Made by a program: the position numbers and the translations under genes. From Phycisphaerales bacterium (lineage in GTDB: Bacteria; Planctomycetota; Phycisphaerae; UBA1845; UTPLA1): 64,000 bases of DNA. The notes below the pieces were generated by a model. The model did not search any database. It saw only the letters and a list, made by a program, of their open reading frames with translations, and was not told where the DNA came from. Location: NCBI GenBank assembly GCA_020639075.1, contig JACKHI010000001.1:2852001-2916000 (forward strand), in the 5' to 3' direction. How positions within the stretch are numbered: position 1 is the first letter of the stretch; each line of letters opens with the position of its first letter. Positions 25,172-33,766 of the stretch are shown piece after piece.

Positions 25172-26296
25172 TTGATCGTCGACGTCCACTGCCATGTCGG
25201 TTACAGCAACATGCGGTTCGATCCATCGATACCGCATTTCGCATTCGAATCCGCCGACACGCCCGGTGCGGATGGCTGCGAAAGCTATTTCTCGCACCGC
25301 ATGCTCGCCCGCCCCGGCTGGTTCTTTATCAAACGCTGGCTTGGAATCGATCCCTCCCTGCCGCCCGGCCCCGATCTCGATCGACAAATCCGCGTCGCAA
25401 ACGAACGACACTGGGATACTGCCCATAGCGCCGATCGACTCGTTCTCCTTGCATTCGACGCCTACCACACGACTGAAGGCAGGGCAATCGGCGCCGTTCA
25501 TCAGAAACGCGATCGCGGCACGGACCTCTACGTCTCCAACAGCCTCGTCCGATCGATCTGCGACGCACGACCCGACCGATACCTGTTCGGTGCGTCGATT
25601 CACCCTTATCGCGCCGACGCCTGCGCCATGCTCGAGGACGTCGCAAGCGCCGGCGCCGCACTCATCAAGTGGTTGCCCGTCCATCAGAACATCGATGCGA
25701 TGGACGAACGCACGATCTCATTCATGAAAAAAGCCGCAGCCCTCGGTATCCCACTGCTCATTCACTATGGCGGTGAAATGTCCCTGACGCGCCAGCATGT
25801 CGATCAGGAACATCCCGGCCCGCTCCTCGACGCACTGCGCACGCTTCGCGCACAGCATGCAATGCCGACTATCATCGTCGCACATGTCGCAACGCCTTCT
25901 TTCCCCTGGCAGGCGGACGCGGGCTATCGGCAGTTCCTCAGTGCGCTGCTCGGCGAATTCCGCGACGCCCCCCTGTACGCCGATATCTCCGCTCTGGCCG
26001 CATTTGGGCGCACAACGCGCCTCCGCGAACTGGCGAATCGCCCGGAGCTGCATCGCAAACTCGTCTGGGGCACGGATTTCCCGATTCCCGTGCTCCTGGC
26101 GCCGTTCCGCTTCCGGCTCGATCGAGCAACGCGTCGCCGAATCGCCCGCGAGCCCTCCTGGATTGAGCGCGACTACCAGCTGAAAAAGGCGCTGGGCTTC
26201 GACGACGGCGTTTTCCATCGCGGCGGCGAACTCATCCCGCCGAGCACGCTGCGAGTTGACAACTCCCCCGCGCCTGCGGATCGTGAGCCGTCGTGA
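25172..26296 (+). CDS. Amidohydrolase-family (TIM-barrel) metal-dependent hydrolase
   Basis: 374 residues if translation starts at TTG 25172. The metal ligands of the amidohydrolase-2 family are present: HxH in IVDVHCHVGY, a mid-chain ALIKWLPVHQN segment, His in PLLIHYGGEMS, His in IIVAHVAT and the final Asp in VWGTDFPIP. The reaction could be hydrolysis or decarboxylation of a small organic substrate; the substrate is unknown. The only in-frame ATG is at 25025, which would overlap the methyltransferase by 113 bp with unlikely sequence, so I prefer the TTG just before the barrel. Confidence in the start is low, in the family high. Confidence 0.78.
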   Translation: MIVDVHCHVGYSNMRFDPSIPHFAFESADTPGADGCESYFSHRMLARPGWFFIKRWLGIDPSLPPGPDLDRQIRVANERHWDTAHSADRLVLLAFDAYHTTEGRAIGAVHQKRDRGTDLYVSNSLVRSICDARPDRYLFGASIHPYRADACAMLEDVASAGAALIKWLPVHQNIDAMDERTISFMKKAAALGIPLLIHYGGEMSLTRQHVDQEHPGPLLDALRTLRAQHAMPTIIVAHVATPSFPWQADAGYRQFLSALLGEFRDAPLYADISALAAFGRTTRLRELANRPELHRKLVWGTDFPIPVLLAPFRFRLDRATRRRIAREPSWIERDYQLKKALGFDDGVFHRGGELIPPSTLRVDNSPAPADREPS

Positions 26297-26330
26297 TCAA
26301 CGCCCCAAACGCCATAGGACGCGATAACGA

Positions 26331-27260
26331 ATGAGCGCCCCCGACTTGTCCATCCGCCTCGGCCCCGCCGAGATAAAAAACCCCGTCATGACGGCCTCGG
26401 GCACCTGCGGCTACGGACCCGAGTACGGTCCCTACACCGACCTGTCGATGCTCGGCGCCTTCACGACCAAGAGCGTCACGCTCAAACCCCGCAAGGGCAA
26501 CGCGCCGCAGCGCATCGTGGAAACGCCCGGCGGCATGCTCAACGCCATCGGTCTCGCCAACGTCGGCATCGATGAATTCGAACGCGTCAAAGCGCCCGAG
26601 GCCGCAAAGATCGGCACGACGATCTTCGCGAACGTCGCCGGTCACTCGATCCAGGAATACGTCGCCGTCTGCGAACGCATCGACGCCATTGACGCGATCA
26701 GCGGCATCGAACTGAACGTCTCCTGCCCCAACGTCTCCGACGGCCTCACGTTCGGCACCGATGCCAGATTGCTGGCCGAAGTCACGGCCGAATGCCGCAA
26801 AGTCATCAAGCGCGGCGCACTGATCGTGAAGCTCTCGCCCAACGTCACGGACATCACGGAAATGGCCCGCGCCGCCATCGACGGCGGCGCAGACGCCCTG
26901 TCGATGATCAACACGCTGCTCGGAATGAAGATCGACATCAACAAACGCCGGCCCGTCATCGCCAACCGCACCGGCGGTCTCAGCGGCCCTTGTATTCGCC
27001 CCGTCGCGATTCACCTCGTCAACAAGGTTTACAACAATGTCGCAAAGACGGCGGGGATACCGATCGTCGGCATGGGCGGGATTACGAACTGGCAGGATGC
27101 GATCGAGTTTTTCCTCGCGGGCGCGACGGCAGTCAGCGTCGGCACAGCGCTCTTTACACATCCCGATGCGCCGATGCGCATCATCGCGGGGATTGAAGAC
27201 TTCTTGCGGAAGAACGGCGTTGCATCAGTAAGAGACTTGGTCGGCGCTCTCAACGAGTAA
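26331..27260 (+). CDS. pyrD: Dihydroorotate dehydrogenase, class 1B type
   Basis: 309 residues, the usual length of class 1 PyrD. It oxidises dihydroorotate to orotate in pyrimidine synthesis using FMN. Visible are the N-terminal NPVMTASGTCGYG, NAIGLANVG, the catalytic Cys in ELNVSCPNVS, the Lys in IVKLSPN and the FMN phosphate site IVGMGGITNWQDAIEF and VGTALF. The Cys base marks class 1, and close similarity to the NAD-dependent form suggests a PyrK partner, which is not adjacent. It is probably transcribed with the two genes upstream (34-bp gap). Confidence 0.95.
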   Translation: MSAPDLSIRLGPAEIKNPVMTASGTCGYGPEYGPYTDLSMLGAFTTKSVTLKPRKGNAPQRIVETPGGMLNAIGLANVGIDEFERVKAPEAAKIGTTIFANVAGHSIQEYVAVCERIDAIDAISGIELNVSCPNVSDGLTFGTDARLLAEVTAECRKVIKRGALIVKLSPNVTDITEMARAAIDGGADALSMINTLLGMKIDINKRRPVIANRTGGLSGPCIRPVAIHLVNKVYNNVAKTAGIPIVGMGGITNWQDAIEFFLAGATAVSVGTALFTHPDAPMRIIAGIEDFLRKNGVASVRDLVGALNE

Positions 27261-27284
27261 CCACGCGTGCGATGAATTGTGCCG

Positions 27285-27585
27285 CACGCAGTGTGGGCCG
27301 TGCCCACCATGCCCCGCGTAGGGTGGGCCGTGCCCACCAAGGCGAAACGCGGAAAGCCAAGACTAGAACCCGCGCGTCATGCTTACCCCCGAAGGCCGGC
27401 ATGCGGCACAGCGCGCGATCCCACGACGCTTCGTCACCGACAAACTCTCGGTTCGCCGACATGCTCCCATTGAAGGGGGAAAATGGCACCCCTGATCGAT
27501 TCGTGAAGGTCAATGGCGAGATAGGTGTGGCGCTCTTCTCGACGTCATGGTGGGCACGGCCCACCCTACGCGGAATCGAGTGAGC
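27285..27585. repeat. Intergenic palindromic repeats with a 24-bp inverted pair, block 6
   Basis: This convergent gap (pyrD and the L,D-transpeptidase) contains three GTGGGC...GCCCAC hairpins at 27293-27307, 27323-27337 and 27550-27564. The 24 bp at 27315-27338 (CGCGTAGGGTGGGC...) return exactly in reverse orientation at 27549-27572, so the pair could form a ~260-bp hairpin. DNA between them contains another GGCCGGCATGC-type fragment related to block 4. Confidence 0.85.
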
Positions 27586-27599
27586 ATTTCAATGACGCC

Positions 27600-28739
27600 C
27601 TACGGCACGATCTCAATGATCGAATCCCCGGGCACCAGCAGGTCGTAAAGCTGCGCAACGTCATCCGCCAGCAGTCGCACACAGCCCATCGACAGATCCG
27701 CGCCGATGCTGCCCGGATCGATCGTCCCGTGAATGCCGAATCCGCTGCGGCCGATGCACTCGCCCGCCACGCAGTCCAGACCGATCCAACGATCGCCGAT
27801 CGGATTGTTCGGATCGTCGGGCGAATAATGCGTCCCGTCGCGCGGATCCGTCCACGCCGGATTGACCTGCTTCGTCGTGACTTCCCATTCGCCGATGGGC
27901 GTGCCGTCGTCCATGCCCAGGCCGACAGTATAACTCTTCACGTACTGATCCTGCAGGAAGATGTCCATCCGATGCTGGCTCTTGCGAACCACGGCCCGGA
28001 ATGGCCCATCGACGACCTTCAGCCGAGCACCGGCGCGAATCATGTCCTTCTGCGCGAGCCGGTTGATTCCGGCGAGGAAATCGATCGTCACTTTGTGGCG
28101 CTTCGCCAACACGTAGAGGCTCTCACCGCTGGCGACTTCGTGCATTCGGGCGATCGGATCGCCGGGGGACGCGAGCTTCCCGAAGATGAGCTTGTCGGCG
28201 ATCGTCGCCAGATCCCGCCGGACGCCTTCCTGCTGCTCCATGGAGAGCCGGCCCTCGAGCGCCTTGTTCAAATGGCGCCTCGCCTCGACAAACTGCCCGC
28301 GTTCCATCGCGCGGCGTCCAGCCAGCACATCGGCGTCCGTCGATGTCGCCGGCCGGGCGGGCAATGACGACGTCGATTCGGTTCGCTTGTTGCTCTCTTC
28401 CCGAGGCGCCGTCAGCGGTGTCGCCGCGACATCCCCGAGCGCAATCCCCTGATTCGCGGCGACCGCCGGAGCGCCGCTCGGCCGCAGCGGCTCGGGCGAC
28501 TCCGTCGGCTGGATCGCGGCGGCGGGCACATCCGTTTCACGCGTCGCGCTGAGCGGCATCACGGCCCGATCAGAGACGACGACGCTGCCGACGTCGGCCG
28601 TCAATGCGAGCGATCCCTGCGGCGCATCCGCCTCGGCCTTGAACTTCCACAGGTAAAGCCCCCACAACGAGACCGCAACGAGGCAGATCGCGAAGAAAAC
28701 GGACTTCGGGGTACTGGCAGTGTTCTGTGAAGTCGACAT
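27600..28739 (-). CDS. L,D-transpeptidase (YkuD) with LysM domain
   Basis: 379 residues with ATG 28739 behind AAGGAG. An N-terminal membrane anchor (about 13-31) leads to a low-complexity linker (35-135), a short helical TPR-like piece (about 138-185), a LysM peptidoglycan-binding domain (about 199-243) and the YkuD catalytic domain (about 247-378). Active-site residues are His337 (FGIHGT) and Cys353 (SMGCVRL). Such enzymes make 3-3 cross-links in peptidoglycan or attach proteins to it. The anchor places catalysis in the periplasm. Its presence supports a peptidoglycan wall in this organism. Confidence 0.93.
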   Translation of the reverse strand: MSTSQNTASTPKSVFFAICLVAVSLWGLYLWKFKAEADAPQGSLALTADVGSVVVSDRAVMPLSATRETDVPAAAIQPTESPEPLRPSGAPAVAANQGIALGDVAATPLTAPREESNKRTESTSSLPARPATSTDADVLAGRRAMERGQFVEARRHLNKALEGRLSMEQQEGVRRDLATIADKLIFGKLASPGDPIARMHEVASGESLYVLAKRHKVTIDFLAGINRLAQKDMIRAGARLKVVDGPFRAVVRKSQHRMDIFLQDQYVKSYTVGLGMDDGTPIGEWEVTTKQVNPAWTDPRDGTHYSPDDPNNPIGDRWIGLDCVAGECIGRSGFGIHGTIDPGSIGADLSMGCVRLLADDVAQLYDLLVPGDSIIEIVP

Positions 28740-29026
28740 GCAGGCCGCTCCTTCAGCCGTTCATTCACGCCCCCTCCATGGTGAATGCCCGTTCGTTATT
28801 TCGCCTTGTCGAGCGCACACGGCTTGCCCGCACGCACTCGATCTTCTCAGGCACGATTGGACGCAAAAAACTGATTGCGTCTCTTGGTTGACAGATACTT
28901 AAGCATACCCGCCTTCGAAGGACGATCAACCGCTTTCGCGCAGCGTCAGCGGCACACGCGCATCGCGCGACATGTGATTTTCTCGAATCGTCGTCCTGAA
29001 AAGTTACGAGCGGGCGGGAAAAAGGT

Positions 29027-29593
29027 TCAGCGTTTGAAGCGTCGAACGTGCTTGTCCGTCACGAGCATGTTCATTCGCACGTCGTGTTCGCGCGCCGGGA
29101 GCGACTCAACAAACTGATCCTCCAGCGCAAACGCGCAAGAGACGCCGCGGAAGCCCTTGCGGCTCAGAAATCGATCGTAGAAACCCCGGCCACGACCAAG
29201 ACGATTGCCTTCGCCGTCGAACCCGAGCCCGGGCACAATCACGAGATCGATCAGACCGACCGGTAGCGGCGCGCCGCGGGCCGGCTCGCGAATGCCGTAC
29301 TGCGTCTCAGCGATGTCGGTATCCAGATTGCTGATTTCGACGGGGATCATCCGGCTGTTTTCCCAGCCGACTTGGGGCGCCAGGACTCGCTTGCGATCCT
29401 TCCAGGCCTGCAGCACGATCGACGTCGTATCCGCCTCGTGCCAGTTGGACAGGTAGATCATCAGGATCTCGGCCTGCTGGTACTCCGGCTCCGCAAAGAG
29501 CCGCGCGGCCGCCGCCCGGGATCGCTCCTGAATCACGGCGGGCGACAGCGTCGCCATCTGCGTTCGCAAACTGGTACGGAGTTCCTTCTTCAC
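29027..29593 (-). CDS. 5-formyltetrahydrofolate cyclo-ligase
   Basis: 188 residues, the family's normal size. It converts 5-formyl-THF to 5,10-methenyl-THF using ATP in one-carbon metabolism. The signature PGLGFDGEGNRLGRGRGFYD (about 121-140) is intact, and the N-terminal KKELRTSLRTQM helix fits. I start at GTG 29593 because AAAAGGGGG lies just upstream on the minus strand. A non-preferred alternative is ATG 29623, and the open frame continues further with no protein-like sequence. Confidence 0.92.
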   Translation of the reverse strand: MKKELRTSLRTQMATLSPAVIQERSRAAAARLFAEPEYQQAEILMIYLSNWHEADTTSIVLQAWKDRKRVLAPQVGWENSRMIPVEISNLDTDIAETQYGIREPARGAPLPVGLIDLVIVPGLGFDGEGNRLGRGRGFYDRFLSRKGFRGVSCAFALEDQFVESLPAREHDVRMNMLVTDKHVRRFKR

Positions 29594-29819
29594 CAAACCC
29601 CCTTTTGCGGTTGATCGTACCATATAGACTGTAATCTCGGCATTCAATAGCATGCCGGGCCAGTATTGTCGCCTAATAAGCTGCAGGGCGAAGCATGCCG
29701 CCGGCATTCGCGTAATGCTCCAACGTGCACGTCCGCTCCATCGGCGAGCCAGATTCGTCGCCGATGATACTGAAATCGTGCTACTGAGCGATTCGCTCGA
29801 CCGCTGACGACTGGATTCG

Positions 29820-30917
29820 TTGACTTCACTGCACCCCATCATCCTGATCGGCTCCGCCGCGATCGCCTCCGCAACGCTGACAGCCGTCGTCCGACGCGCT
29901 TCCAAGCGACTTGATTTCGTCGATCGCCCAGGTGGCCATAAAGGCCATGTGACCCCCGTCGCACTCGGTGGCGGTCTCGCAGTGACGGGGACCGTCGTTG
30001 CAGCGATGCTGGTCGGCGTCGGCGTCGCCTGGGGACTCAGCGAATCGCTCGCCGATTCACTCGGGGTTCCACCCGCGTTCATGAAACATCTGCCCGGCAT
30101 TCGGGCCAAAGCGCCGCTGGCGATCGCCATCGCCGGCGCCGCGTGCACGCTCTGTGTTGTCGGCCTGATCGACGACAAACGCCCGCTGCCCGTCTGGCTG
30201 CGCCTCGGCATTCAGCTCGTCGTCGCAGCGTTCCTTGTCATCGGCTTCGACCTGCGGCTTCTCACGCTGCTGCCGGCCTGGGCGTCCATCGCGCTGACGA
30301 TGCTCTGGATTCTCTGCCTCACGAACTCCATGAACTTCCTCGACAACATGGACGGTCTCTCCGCCGGCGTCGCCGCCATCGCCGGGGCGATTTTCGCCAT
30401 CGCCGCGTCCATGGCAGGACAGTTGTTCGTACCAAGCTGCTGCTGGATCCTCGTCGGCGCGCTCGTCGGATTTCTGCCCTTCAACTTCCATCCCGCGACG
30501 ATCTATCTCGGCGACGCGGGCAGCACCGTCGTTGGCATGCTCCTTGCCGTCTTCACGATCCTCACGACCTTCGCCAGCCCCGCGCAGGGCGATCAACCCA
30601 TCGGCGTCATCGCACCACTCATCGTGATGGCCGTTCCCTTGTACGACACGGCCAGCGTATTTCTGCTGCGCATGCGCGCCGGCGTCCCGATCTGGACGGG
30701 CGATCGCCGCCACTTCTCGCACAGACTCGTCAAACGCGGCATGTCCGTCCCGAAGGCCGTCCTCGTCATCTGGCTTGCGACGCTCGTGACCGCGATGCCT
30801 GCGTTACTATTGCCGCGTGCCGACTGGCTCTCCGCCTTCGTCATCTTCAGCCAGGCCATCCTCGTCGTGATCCTCGTCGCGCTACTGGAAAGTTCGGGAA
30901 ACCATGAATCGACGTAG
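29820..30917 (+). CDS. Undecaprenyl-phosphate sugar-1-phosphate transferase (WecA/MraY family)
   Basis: 365 residues, about 10-11 membrane helices. It transfers a sugar-1-phosphate, probably GlcNAc-1-P, from a UDP-sugar to undecaprenyl phosphate to start polysaccharide assembly. Family landmarks: DFVDRPGGHKGHVTPVALGGG-type loop (start about 32), LIDDKRPL (Asp118-119), NSMNFLDNMDGL (catalytic region 169-180), FNFHPATIYLGDAGS (221-235) and GDRRHFSHRL (294-303). The HFSHR form favours WecA over MraY. The start is TTG 29820, the only plausible start near the first helix. Its last 14 bp overlap the O-antigen ligase gene, so they are coupled. Confidence 0.88.
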   Translation: MTSLHPIILIGSAAIASATLTAVVRRASKRLDFVDRPGGHKGHVTPVALGGGLAVTGTVVAAMLVGVGVAWGLSESLADSLGVPPAFMKHLPGIRAKAPLAIAIAGAACTLCVVGLIDDKRPLPVWLRLGIQLVVAAFLVIGFDLRLLTLLPAWASIALTMLWILCLTNSMNFLDNMDGLSAGVAAIAGAIFAIAASMAGQLFVPSCCWILVGALVGFLPFNFHPATIYLGDAGSTVVGMLLAVFTILTTFASPAQGDQPIGVIAPLIVMAVPLYDTASVFLLRMRAGVPIWTGDRRHFSHRLVKRGMSVPKAVLVIWLATLVTAMPALLLPRADWLSAFVIFSQAILVVILVALLESSGNHEST

Positions 30918-33234
30918 TCGCTCCAGCCCCGCGCGCGCCGCCACGCAGGCCCCCACGTCGGTCCTCACGTTCGATCGCGTAATGCTCTGCATCCTGCTCA
31001 CGCTGATCCCGCTCCGCGCCGTTATCAACGAGTCGACCACGTTTGAAGTTGCCCGCATGTTCCGACACGTTCAGGCCGTCGGCACCGCCAACCCCGGCAC
31101 GACGTTTCTCTTTACGCTTGTCATCGCCCTCACCGCCGCCGTCGCCTGGATCCGACGCCTCGCCGTCGGCGCGCCGCGATATCGATGGACCGGCGGCGAA
31201 ATCGGCCTCGCGCTCCTGCTCATCGCAGGAGGTATCGCCTGTGCAATCGCCGGCCAGAAACACCTGGCGCTGATCGGCGCTCTCAACTTCATCACGTTGA
31301 TTCTCTACGCCTTCACGTTGCGACAATTCCTCACATCGCCGTGGCGCGTACGCCTCGCGCTCATCGTCATCGCCGCCACGGCCATCGTCGTCTTAGCCAA
31401 ATGCGGCTGGCAGTACTTCGTCGAAACCCCCGACACGATCGCGTATTGGGAAGAACACAAGGCGGAATTGCTCGGCCCAGAAGCCAACGCGACATCGGGC
31501 AAGGCCGCCGGCATGCAGCACGACTACGAGATGCGAATGCTCTCGCGGCTCGTGACCGGCTTCTACCCGCACGCCAACGTCCTCGGCAGTCACTTGATTC
31601 TCTTCATCATGGCCGCCGCCGGCATCATCGGCGATCGCCTCGTTCGAATTCGAAAGAAGCTCTCATCGCCGCTCACGCTGATCCTCCCCGCGCTCGTCAT
31701 CATCGCCTGCTTCATCGCAATGCGCGGGACCGACAGCAAGGGCGCCATGGCGTGCGCCATCCTCGGTATCGCCATCTGGATTGTTGCAGGCGCAATGCGA
31801 CGCAACATCGCGAGGCATCCCGGCCTGACCGCCGCCGCAGTCTGGACGTGCGGCGTCGCCGGCGCCCTCGCACTAGTTCTCTTTCTGAAATCCAACGAAG
31901 CCGGCCTCGGCAAGTCCATTCAGTTTCGCAGCATGTATTGGCGCGGCGCCGTCGCGATGATCGAAGACCATCACGCACTCGGCGTGGGACCCCTCAACTT
32001 CGGTCGCCACTTCCTTCGCTACAAACCCGTCGAATGCCCGGAAGAAGTCGAATCCCCGCACAGTTGGCCCGTTCAACTCGCCGCCGAATGGGGTATCCCC
32101 GGGCTCATTGCATTCCTCGTCGTGCTCGCCGGATTCACGTGGCGCACAACCCGTCCAGCGGCGTCATTCCCCGGTACGCGGAATGACGACTCGCCCGAGT
32201 CCATTATCTGGTGGCCGATTGCACTGACCGGCACCACGTTCTTCTGCTGGCTGATGCAGCTCTCCAACACCAACGGTCTCGTTTTCATCGAACTGCTCGC
32301 CGGCAGCGCCGTCATCTGGCTGATCGGCATGATGCTCCTGTCATTGGAATCCGTAGACGATTCGACATTTTCCAACGCCCCGCTTGTCGGCATGTTGCCT
32401 GCAGTGTTCGCGGGCGTCCTTTGTTTCCTGTTGCACACGAGTATCGATCTCGCCATGTTCGAGGGCGGTCCCGCAACCACCTTCTTCGCCATGATCGCGA
32501 TCGGGCTCGCTTGCGTCGACATGCCGGCCGCCGACCAGTCCGATGCGCCAAGCCCCGCAGCGGAGTCCCGTCCGGCAAGGGCCCATCGGCGCGCAGCGAT
32601 CGCTGTCGCCGTCGTAACGGCCGTCGTCGGTATGTTCACATTCGTCCAATTGGTCATGGCCCCGTACGCCTGCCAACGTGAACTGCAGAACGGCCGCGCC
32701 GACATCAAGCCGTCCACGTGGGAGACGTATCTGATGACAGGCGGCGGCGCTTGGTATCTCGACGCAGTCGGCGCCTACACTCTCGACGGCACGGCACCGT
32801 CGGAACTCGCCGAGCAGCTCATCCCGCGCGTCCAATCCGTCAGGAATGCGGATGACGCCATTGAACTCGTGGACGAATTCGCCCGCCGCGACCCTTACGA
32901 CGGGCTCCACCACAACACGCGCGGTACGATCGCGGCACAAAAATACCAAATGACGAAAGACGTCAAGTACCTCCGCCAGGCCGGGGACGAATACGAGCTC
33001 TACGTCGACGACTATCCCACGTCCCCGCTGAGGCACATCTACGCGGCGACGATCCTCACGCAGCTCGCGCGCGATCATCACGACATTAACGCCCGCGACG
33101 CGGCGATCAGGCACCTCGAAACCGCGCTGGCACTGGATGAACAACGAATCTACGTCTCCAAACCCAATCGTCTTCCACCCGAGCAGATCGAACAGATTCG
33201 CCAGGCAATCGAGTCGCTTCGCGCCCTGAACTGA
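30904..33234 (+). CDS. O-antigen ligase/polymerase family membrane protein with helical-repeat tail
   Basis: 776 residues. The first ~560 contain about 12 membrane helices and the Wzy/WaaL core: a periplasmic loop with GVGPLNFGRHFLRYKP and then the conserved His in SPHSWPVQLAAEWGIPGLIAF (about 375-398). The last ~200 residues are soluble and helical with TPR-like features (AIRHLETALALDEQR). Such enzymes polymerise or transfer lipid-linked glycans on the outer face of the inner membrane. The start overlaps the WecA-type gene by 14 bp, which fits a shared envelope polysaccharide pathway. Confidence 0.85.
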   Translation: MNRRSRSSPARAATQAPTSVLTFDRVMLCILLTLIPLRAVINESTTFEVARMFRHVQAVGTANPGTTFLFTLVIALTAAVAWIRRLAVGAPRYRWTGGEIGLALLLIAGGIACAIAGQKHLALIGALNFITLILYAFTLRQFLTSPWRVRLALIVIAATAIVVLAKCGWQYFVETPDTIAYWEEHKAELLGPEANATSGKAAGMQHDYEMRMLSRLVTGFYPHANVLGSHLILFIMAAAGIIGDRLVRIRKKLSSPLTLILPALVIIACFIAMRGTDSKGAMACAILGIAIWIVAGAMRRNIARHPGLTAAAVWTCGVAGALALVLFLKSNEAGLGKSIQFRSMYWRGAVAMIEDHHALGVGPLNFGRHFLRYKPVECPEEVESPHSWPVQLAAEWGIPGLIAFLVVLAGFTWRTTRPAASFPGTRNDDSPESIIWWPIALTGTTFFCWLMQLSNTNGLVFIELLAGSAVIWLIGMMLLSLESVDDSTFSNAPLVGMLPAVFAGVLCFLLHTSIDLAMFEGGPATTFFAMIAIGLACVDMPAADQSDAPSPAAESRPARAHRRAAIAVAVVTAVVGMFTFVQLVMAPYACQRELQNGRADIKPSTWETYLMTGGGAWYLDAVGAYTLDGTAPSELAEQLIPRVQSVRNADDAIELVDEFARRDPYDGLHHNTRGTIAAQKYQMTKDVKYLRQAGDEYELYVDDYPTSPLRHIYAATILTQLARDHHDINARDAAIRHLETALALDEQRIYVSKPNRLPPEQIEQIRQAIESLRALN

Positions 33235-33387
33235 ATGCAACGGGCGGCGGCACTGTTCGGACACGCTCCGCTCCCGCGGCGATCGCTTTGGGGCCCATGC
33301 ACGCGCAATTCGACAAATCTCCATTCGCCGGCAAAAATACCGCGACTCGACTAGGATTCTCAAAACTCGAACAGCAAGGAGTCGCAC

Positions 33388-33627
33388 ATGAACATACGGA
33401 TCACCTACTGCGGACAGTGAAACTACAAGCCACAGGCGACCGGTCTGGTTGCCGAGCTTCAGGCCCGATACGGGAAAGACGTCAAGACAGAAATGATCGT
33501 CGGATCCGGCGGCGCCTTCGAAATCGAATTCGACGGGACAAAGATCTACAGCAAGAAACAGACCGGCGCATTCCCGCGATACGGTGAAATCCCGCTCACG
33601 ATCGACATGAAAGTCGCCAATCACTGA
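33388..33627 (+). CDS. SelW/Rdx-family selenoprotein with in-frame UGA (Sec11)
   Basis: 79 residues when the TGA at 33418-33420 is read as selenocysteine. ATG 33388 follows AAGGAG at 6 nt. The start reads MNIRITYCGQ-U-NYKPQAT, giving the CxxU redox motif (Cys8, Sec11) of the thioredoxin-like Rdx family (SelW/SelT/SelH). The part after the UGA stays in frame and matches the family down to IYSKKQTGAFPRYGEI. A SECIS-like hairpin follows the UGA (33427-33459). Ordinary gene calling would split or miss this gene. Bacterial SelW-like proteins are small cytosolic oxidoreductases whose partners are poorly known. It implies selA, selB, selC and selD elsewhere. Confidence 0.92.
33427..33459 (+). promoter_or_regulatory. 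Bacterial SECIS element
   Basis: A 7-bp stem (GGCGACC 33435-33441 with GGTTGCC 33447-33453, one G-U pair) closes a five-base loop GGTCT (33442-33446). A lower AAGC/GCTT stem is separated by an internal loop. The loop starts 22 nt after the UGA, and GGUCU is the same apical sequence recalled for E. coli fdhF, where SelB binds. Spacing and loop fit the bacterial SECIS rule. Confidence 0.85.
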
Positions 33628-33766
33628 CGCGCAGGCGCCGTCGGGATCAAGTCGCCGTTGGCCGCGCGGATCTCGCGAGCGTAATGTCGACACTCAAGGT
33701 CGGCATGCCGAATGTCTCGAAAGCCCGATGCGGGCGTCGCGACGATTGGATGAAGTGCAACGCGCC

